A stretch of DNA of 64,000 nt from Roseiarcus sp963784805 (GTDB lineage Bacteria > Pseudomonadota > Alphaproteobacteria > Rhizobiales > Beijerinckiaceae), in NCBI GenBank assembly GCA_963784805.1, contig CAWASR010000008.1, forward strand, positions 744,001 through 808,000. Direction: 5' to 3'. Within the stretch, counting starts at the first letter, position 1, and each line of letters opens with the position of its first letter. The notes under the pieces were generated by a model. The model saw only the letters and a list, made by a program, of their open reading frames with translations. It searched no databases and was not told where the DNA came from. Below are positions 58,595 to 64,000 of this stretch, one piece after another. Made by a program: the position numbers and the translations under genes.

Positions 58595-59166
58595 CGGCGG
58601 TTCTCCACTGACCGGCCGGGCGCGACTCGGCGTCTCGGCTTCGGGGCCGGTAGACCGGGCGCCGGCGGGAAAAGCAAACGCTTTTTTTCGCGTCCGGGGG
58701 ATGATGACGACGGTTTGATGACGACAGTCGCCCGGACGAACCTGATTCCGACCGGCCGCGCCCCGCGCCGCGGCCGCGGCGACGGAAGATTTTGTTTGAA
58801 TGTCGGGTCGGGCGTTCTGAACTAAGAAAATCAAGCCCCGCGCTAGTGGCGCCAATCTTTCACTTGGTCCCCTGCCAGCCGTCGGCGGACTGCCGGAATT
58901 GACCCATTGCTGCCGTTCGAGATCGAGACCGCGAACGACGCAAGCGGGCAGGTAAGCGGGCCTTGCCTTTTGGCGCGGTCTCCGCCCGGAGCGGGCCTTT
59001 CGTGGGAGCCTGAGCGGATCGTCGTGAAAGACGGGAAGCGACGGTTCGCTAAACGGCGGGAACGGCCGGGACAGCGGGCGGACGAGGCGGAAGTGCAAAC
59101 CGCCAGGTCTGGGCGGTGATCGATCCGTCGCGATCGGCTATGCTCGGGACGCGATGGGAGGGAGGC
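58595..59166. other. long intergenic region before the DGR target gene
   Basis: This 572-base region has no recognisable gene. It should hold the promoter of the DGR operon. A short A/T-rich patch at 58785-58835 (GATTTTGTTTGAATG, AACTAAGAAAATCAAG) is the likeliest place; no convincing -35/-10 pair can be named. GGGAGGGAGG at 59155-59164 is the target gene's ribosome-binding site. Confidence 0.4.
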
Positions 59167-61904
59167 ATGCCGCGCTGGTTCCTGAGCTATCACTCGCCGG
59201 ATGAGAAGCTGGCGGCCCGACTGAAGAGCGCCGTCGAGAGCAAGGACCCGGCGCCGGAAGTCTTCTTCGCGCCGACGCACCTGCGCGCCGGCGGCGCCTG
59301 GACCGATCAGCTCGCCCAGAAACTCGCGGAAGCCGACGCTTTCATACTGCTCATCGGCGAGCATGGCGTCGGCAAGTGGCAGGTCCCGGAATATGACGAG
59401 GCGCTCGACCACTGGGTGAAGTCGGGGCGAACATTCCCGCTGGTTGTCGTCCTGCTCGAGGGGCAGACGGCGCCGGGACTGCCATTCCTCCGGCAACTGC
59501 ACTGGATCGTCACGCCCGATCCGGCCTCGGAGAAGGACGTCGCACGCATCTTCGACGCCGCGTCCGGTCGCGGCGCGGCACCGCCGGAGCTCTGGCGCTA
59601 CGCCTCTCCCTATCGCGGCCTCGAGGCGATGGAGGAGAAGGACAGTGACTATTTCTCCGGGCGCGCGCGGGAAACGATCGCGACCCTGGAGGCGCTCGCC
59701 GAGAAGAGCCGGTTCGCGGTCCTGATCGGCAATTCGGGGGTGGGCAAATCCTCGCTGGCGCAGGCCGGCGTCCTTGCGGCGCTCCAGCGTCAGGCCTGGC
59801 CCGGCGACGAGCGCTCGTCCGAGCGCCTGGCCGGCCGTGTTCCAGAACAGCCGGCGATGGGCCTTCCTCACGCTGAAGCCCGGCGCCGAGCCGATCAAGG
59901 CGCTGGTCGATGGTTTTCTCGACGCTTGGCAGTTCGACGCGACCGACCCGAAGCGCGTCGAGCGGCAGGTCGAGTGGATCAAGCTCTTGTGGGGCGAGGC
60001 GACGCTCGCCCACCTGATCGACGCCACCGAGCGCCGCTGCGCGGAACTCGGTCAGCCGAGGCCGCCGGCCTTTTTCCTCTATGTCGATCAGGGCGAGGAG
60101 CTTTACGCCCGCGCCGGGGAGCAAGAGCGGCGGCGGTTCTCCGAGCTCGTTGCCGAAGGGCTCCACGACGCGCGCCTGCGCGCGATGATGAGCATCCGCT
60201 CGGACTTCTACGGGTTCCTGCAGAGCGACGCGCCGCTGTTCACGGCCCGCCGGCAGATCGACGTGCCGCCGCTCGGCGAGGAGGATTTGCGCGAGGTGGT
60301 GAGCGCGCCGGCCAAGCTGCTCGGGGCTCGCTTCGAGGACGGCCGGCTCGTCGGCATGATCGCGCAGCGCGCCGCGGAGGATTTCGGCGAAGGATGCCGG
60401 CGCCCTGCCGCTCCTCTCCTACACGCTCGACGATATGTGGCGAGCGATGGTCAAGGCCGGCGACGGCGTGCTGCGGCTTCCTGTGGAATTGGTCGATCTC
60501 GGCCGGTGTGCTGGTCGAGCGCGCCAACCGGTTCCTCGCCGAGAAATCCGGCCAGACGAGGATGCGATCAAGCGCATTCTCACGCTGAAACTCGCGACCG
60601 TTCGCGAGGACGGCGAGCCGACGCGGCGCCGCGAATTTCGCGCCGAGTTTTCGGACGAAGAGTGGCGGCTCGTCTCTGAGCTTGCCGGCTATCCCAACCG
60701 GCTTTTGGTGACGGCGACCAGCGCGGCGGGCGAGACCTACGCCGAGGTGGCGCACGAGGCGATTTTCAAGCGCTGGGACAAGCTCAAGGAATGGGTCGCC
60801 GCCGAGCGCGAATTCCTGAGCTGGCGAAGCGGGCTGGAGGCGGACCGCCGCGCCTGGGGAGAAAACGGCGGATCGGGACAAGGACGACGCACTGCTGATG
60901 GGCTTCGCACTGACGCAGGCGCAAACCTGGCTCGCCCGGCGCTCCGCAGACATTGAGGAAGCCGACCGGACGTTCATTGCGCAAAGCCGCAAGACGGCGC
61001 GGCGGCGCACGCGTCCGGTCGCAGGCGCTTGTCGGCGTCTTGGTCGCGGCGATAGCCGCTGTCGGGGTGGCCTGGTGGCGGCAGGATTGGCTGAAGGAAG
61101 AAGTCTATGTGCTGGCGAACGTGACCGCGCTCAGACCAGCACAGGAGCGCGTCCTCAAGGAGGGTGACCCATTCAAGGAATGCCGCGATTGCCCGGAGAT
61201 GATCGTCGTGCCGAGGGGGCATTTCACAAGGGGCTCACCTGAGGGACAAGGCAGTGACAGCGAGCATCCGCCGGCGCGAGGTGACGATCGCCAAGGATTT
61301 TGCGGTCGCGAAGTTCGCGCTGACGTTCGACGCGTGGGACGCCTGCGCCGCCACATGGCGGTTGCGACCAGCATGTCGGCGACAGCGGCTGGGGACGCGG
61401 CCGGTGCCCAGTGATCAACGTGAGCTGGGACGACGCGCAGAGTTACGTGAAATGGCTCTCGAGAATCACTCGGAAAGCATATATCGGCTGCTCTCCGAGG
61501 CCGAATACGAATATGCGGCGCGCGCGGGAACGCAGACGGCCTATCCCTGGGGCGACGAGATCAAGCTGAATGGTCAAGCGATGGCCAATTGCAATGGTTG
61601 CGGCAGCCAATGGGACGGCAAGCAGACGGCGCCGGTCGGCTCGTTCCCCGCGAACCGATTTGGTCTGTACGACATGGTCGGCAACGTCTGGGAGTGGACG
61701 GAGGACTGTTGGAACTCGAGCTACGAATACGCACCGGCCGACGGCTCGGCATGGACGAGCGGCGATTGTAATTCCCGCGTCGTTCGCGGCGGTTCCTGGG
61801 GCAACGCTCCAGACAACCTCCGCTCGGCGAGCCGCGGCGGGGACACCTCCGACCTCCGGGGCGTCTATCTGGGTTTCCGGGTCGCCCGGACGCTTACCCC
61901 TTAG
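59167..61904 (+). pseudogene. DGR target: TIR - STAND NTPase - TM - FGE-fold protein (frameshifted)
   Basis: Read across frames, the product is ~905 residues. The TIR domain (59167-~59560) has WFLSYHSPDEKLAARL and WQVPEYDEAL with a W-x-x-x-E glutamate. The nSTAND1-like NTPase has Walker A GNSGVGKSS (59728-59754), Walker B FFLYVDQGEEL and ALPLLSYTLDDMW. One TM helix (61025-~61078) is preceded by arginines. The FGE fold (from ~61170) includes EMIVVPRGHFTRGSPEG, EAEYEYAARAGTQTAYPW and MVGNVWEWTEDCW, and ends in the VR. Indels interrupt it near 59815, 60383, 60503 with compensation near 60554, 60857, 61010, 61269, 61352 and 61475. Without them no stops remain. It probably senses ligands outside and signals inside. 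Confidence 0.85.
61775..61895 (+). repeat. DGR variable repeat (VR)
   Basis: This 121-base segment encodes the end of the FGE domain (VVRGGSWGNAPDNLRSASRG, then GDTSDLRGVYLGFRVARTL). It aligns without gaps to 63449-63569. All 16 differences in the core fall where the template has A (first 61800, last 61866). One further difference (61889) lies in the invariant 3' part. Ten residues are changed relative to the template. Confidence 0.95.
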
Positions 61905-61930
61905 ATCCTTAACTCTTTACCTCCTGGGGT

Positions 61931-61949
61931 CCAGGGGCGAAGCCCCTGG
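61931..61949 (+). promoter_or_regulatory. GC-rich hairpin downstream of VR
   Basis: CCAGGGGCGAAGCCCCTGG is a perfect 8-bp stem with a GAA loop, 35 bases after the VR. DGR targets can carry a hairpin/cruciform just after the VR that marks the site for retrohoming, which this resembles. TTTTT follows seven bases later, so it may also, or instead, be a transcription terminator of the target gene. Confidence 0.6.
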
Positions 61950-61976
61950 TCGAGTTTTTCGCGGGCTTGGCGTGAG

Positions 61977-62369
61977 ATGGCAGACAATGCGAAGCGGACA
62001 GGCGCCGCGCTCGAGGCGCACTACCAGTTCCTTCTGTGGCTTCTGCCGACGGTCGAGAAGTTCCCGAGAAGCCACAAGTTCACGCTCGGCGATCGTATCG
62101 AGAACGTAGCGCTCAATGTGCTCGAAGCGCTGATCGAAGCCACCTACACGCGGGACCGCGCAGACGCGCTGCGTCGAGGAAACCTGGGGATTGAGAAGCT
62201 TCGGTTCTTGATCCAACTTGCCGCCGACCTGAGATTGCTGGATCCGCGGCGCTACGAACATGCGGCGCGCGCGCTCGATGACACCGGACGCCTCATCGGC
62301 GGCTGGATGAAGACGCATCGTGTCGCCAACAGCGCGACGCCAGGAACCAGCGATGCCGCCACGGCATGA
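61977..62369 (+). CDS. avd: DGR accessory protein Avd (four-helix bundle)
   Basis: The 130-residue all-helical protein has HYQFLLWLLPTVEKFPRSHK, FTLGDRIENVALNVLEALIE, LRRGNLGIEKLRFLIQLAAD and a last helix HAARALDDTGRLIGGWMK. This is the pattern of Avd/23S-IVP-like four-helix bundles that accompany DGR reverse transcriptases. Avd is a basic pentamer that binds the RT and is required for mutagenic homing. The frame is intact. The RT gene starts 17 bases before its end. Confidence 0.92.
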   Translation: MADNAKRTGAALEAHYQFLLWLLPTVEKFPRSHKFTLGDRIENVALNVLEALIEATYTRDRADALRRGNLGIEKLRFLIQLAADLRLLDPRRYEHAARALDDTGRLIGGWMKTHRVANSATPGTSDAATA

Positions 62370-63722
62370 CCACTTGTTCACGCGTATCGCCAACTTTCAG
62401 GCGCTATACGCCGGCCGCCCGCCGGGCCATCAAAGGCAAGCGCAAGAAGCCGGGCGCGGCGGCGTTCTTCGCCAATCTGGAGCGCGAGCTTCTTGCCTTG
62501 GAGCGGCAGCTTCGTGGGGGTGAATACCGGCCCGGCCGCTACGTCGCGTTCGAGGTCAGCGACCCCAAGAGGCGGATCGTGTCGGCGGCGCCGTTTCGCG
62601 ACCGCGTCGTGCATCATGCGCTCTGCGCAGTCGTGGAGCCGATCTTCGAAGCGCGGCTTCATCGACCACACGTTCGCCAACCGGAGTCGGCAAGGGAACG
62701 CACCGCGCGATCGACGCCTTTGAGCTCTATCGCAACCGCCACGCCTGTGTTCTGCGCGGCGACATCTATCGCTATTTCCCGGCGATCGACCACGCGATGC
62801 TGAAATCGGACTTCCGCCGCCGCATCGGTTGCCCGCCGACGCTTGCCCTGCTGGACTTGATTGTCGATTGCTCGAACCCGCAAGAGCCGGTGAATCTGCA
62901 TTTCGAGGGCGACGATCTGTTCGAGCCGTTCCGGCGCCGCCGCGGTCTGCCGATCGGCAATTTGACCAGCCAGTTCTTCGCCAATCTCTATCTCGACGGC
63001 TTCGATCATTTCGTGACCGAGATTTTGCGGGCGCCGTACGTCCGCTACGTTGACGACTTCGCGCTGTTCGCCGACGACCCCGCGGACTTGATGAATTGGC
63101 GATTGCGGATCGAGCGATATCTCGCCGGCCGGCGACTGAAGCTTCACCCGCGCAAGACTTTCATATCGTCGTGCCGCGCGCCGGCGCAGTTTCTCGGCAT
63201 TCGTGCTCTCGTGACGGCGGGCGTCGGCGCTTGCCGGAAGACAACGTGCGGCGCTTCCGCAACCGCCTGCGCGGCCTGCGCGATCGATGGCGAGCTGGCG
63301 CCGTCGACATTGAAGACGTCGACGCCAGCGTACGCGCGTGGATCGCGCACGCCGAACATGCCGATACATGGCGCCTGCGCCATGCGATCTTCCGGGGCGG
63401 CCGGTTCGATCCGGCCAAAACCCTCGAAGCCTGGACGGCCCCTTGTCGCCGCGTCGTTCGCGGCGGTTCCTGGAACAACAATCCAGACAACCTCCGCTCG
63501 GCGAGCCGCAACAGGAACACCACCGACAACCGGAACAACAATCTGGGTTTCCGGGTCGCCCGCACGCTTTCCGCCGGAGCCGGCGCCGTCACGGCGGCGC
63601 CGGGCGCGCGTCAAGCGTCCAGGGCCGTCCATGATGAGCACGGTCGGGCGCATGACGGCGCCCGATACCGCGGCGCGCCGGTCCTGGGAGACGCATGGGC
63701 TCCGACCGGCGCCGCCCATTAG
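62353..63722 (+). pseudogene. DGR reverse transcriptase (frameshifted)
   Basis: The frames join to give MPPRHDHLFTRIANFQALYA, RRAIKGKRKKPGAAAFFANL, RPGRYVAFEVSDPKRRIVSA, IDHTFANR and LRGDIYRYFPAIDHAMLKSD. These are followed by the DGR-type motif LPIGNLTSQFFANLYLDGF (from 62947) and catalytic YVDD (63046-63057). The enzyme copies the TR RNA into A-mutagenised cDNA. Extra bases near 62412, 62655, 62684, 63199 and 63212 break the frame, but no stop is found in the corrected reading. After FDPAKTLEAWT the frame runs through the TR to a stop at 63720-63722. Confidence 0.9.
63449..63569 (+). repeat. DGR template repeat (TR)
   Basis: This 121-base repeat is adenine-rich in its core. Its AAC/AAT codons (WNNNPDNLRSASRNRNTTDN, then RNNNLGF) are the usual DGR design for wide residue choice. 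Between 63474 and 63541 it has 27 adenines, 16 of which are replaced in the VR. It lies at the 3' end of the RT reading frame, 1674 bases from the VR. Confidence 0.95.
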
Positions 63723-63850
63723 CCGACATTGCCAATCGGGCGCCAATCGTTTGATTTGAACCACTCGCCGCTCGGCACGCGCATAAACAGGGAACGGGGA
63801 TGGGCGGTCGGGAAGCGCCGCGCCCAGTTTAATTCGGGAGGACGATCAGC

Positions 63851-64000
63851 ATGTCGCGACCCACCGACGACGCCAAGGCGAATTTCACTCAAGCCGATAT
63901 GGAAATCGTAAAGGCGGGGCTGAAGCTGAAGGCGGTCAAACCCGCTCCAGGCGATGAAGCCAGGCACGAGGCCGAATTGGATTTGTGGCGCGGGCTCTGG
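63851..64000 (+). CDS. hypothetical protein, truncated by window end
   Basis: An ATG at 63851 follows GGGAGGA (63836-63842). The frame stays open to the window end: MSRPTDDAKANFTQADMEIV, then KAGLKLKAVKPAPGDEARHE, ending in LWRGLW at the edge. Composition is helical and charged. I cannot assign a family from 50 residues. It is on the same strand as the DGR but 128 bases beyond it. Confidence 0.6.
   Translation, partial: MSRPTDDAKANFTQADMEIVKAGLKLKAVKPAPGDEARHEAELDLWRGLW

Noticed and set aside
60435..60956. Independent gene in the middle of the DGR target
   Set aside because: The sequence (MWRAMVKAGDGVLRLPVELV and onward) continues the STAND-type NTPase module of the same protein. The separate frame is produced by indels.
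61170..61904. FGE-fold domain as the maturation enzyme for the arylsulfatase at 27.4-29.7 kb
   Set aside because: The domain is the C-terminus of a TIR/NTPase protein and its end is the DGR variable repeat, typical of FGE-fold ligand-binding targets. I saw no sign that it is a catalytic FGE.

Overview
This 64-kb window is high-GC DNA with alphaproteobacterial gene content and Rhizobiales-like (Hyphomicrobiales) gene order. Examples are Tim44-like/mltA/smr, dcm-vsr, class I lysyl-tRNA synthetase, ubiA, a branched-chain-type ABC transporter beside a coniferyl-alcohol-dehydrogenase-like SDR, and a corrinoid/tetrahydrofolate methyl-transfer operon. A Beijerinckiaceae/Methylocystaceae-like relative is my best guess, by inference only. 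I saw no tRNA, rRNA, CRISPR array or complete insertion sequence.

Layout. 0.4-6.4 kb: NfeD/SPFH pair, YgfZ, dihydroorotase-like amidohydrolase, an SDR-MaoC fusion and a glutathione transferase. 6.6-8.0 kb: FMN reductase and nitrilase-family amidase. 8.2-14.5 kb: a tightly packed corrinoid C1 operon (corrinoid protein, DUF1638, small 'virulence factor' protein, MTHFR C-terminal-like protein, MTHFR, methyl-THF:corrinoid methyltransferase, 2Fe-2S/ASKHA reactivase) that lacks a substrate-specific methyltransferase. 14.7-23.4 kb: adenylate cyclase, frameshifted folC, an unknown protein, ubiA, glucokinase, dcm-vsr. 23.5-30.3 kb: PEP carboxylase, then a BASS transporter and arylsulfatase, then a displaced second copy of the ppc 3' end. 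31-46 kb: iron permease, msrA, liv-type transporter, SDR, lysK, dehalogenase, acyl-CoA ligase, hydrolase, YbaK, DUF72. 46-58 kb: GYD protein, acsA, EVE protein, gpsA, Tim44-like, mltA, smr, a membrane-sensor/trehalose-6-phosphate synthase fusion, guaB.

The most exciting region is 59.2-63.7 kb, a complete diversity-generating retroelement (DGR). The target gene reads TIR - STAND-type NTPase - single transmembrane helix - formylglycine-generating-enzyme (FGE) fold. The last ~40 residues of its FGE domain are encoded by a variable repeat (VR, 61775-61895). An Avd-like four-helix protein, a DGR-type reverse transcriptase (LPIGNLTSQ, YVDD) and a template repeat (TR, 63449-63569) follow. TR and VR differ at 16 sites where TR has A, and at only one other site near the 3' end. 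The predicted topology puts the diversified domain outside the membrane and the TIR/NTPase part inside, resembling a receptor that rewrites its own ligand-binding surface.

Sequence-integrity warning. The DGR target and RT genes are interrupted by about a dozen single- or double-base indels, almost all insertions. folC, the liv substrate-binding protein and an alpha/beta hydrolase carry the same kind of +1 change, while about 20 kb of conserved genes are intact. Either these genes are decaying or the assembly has insertion errors; the TR/VR pattern and the catalytic motifs are unaffected.
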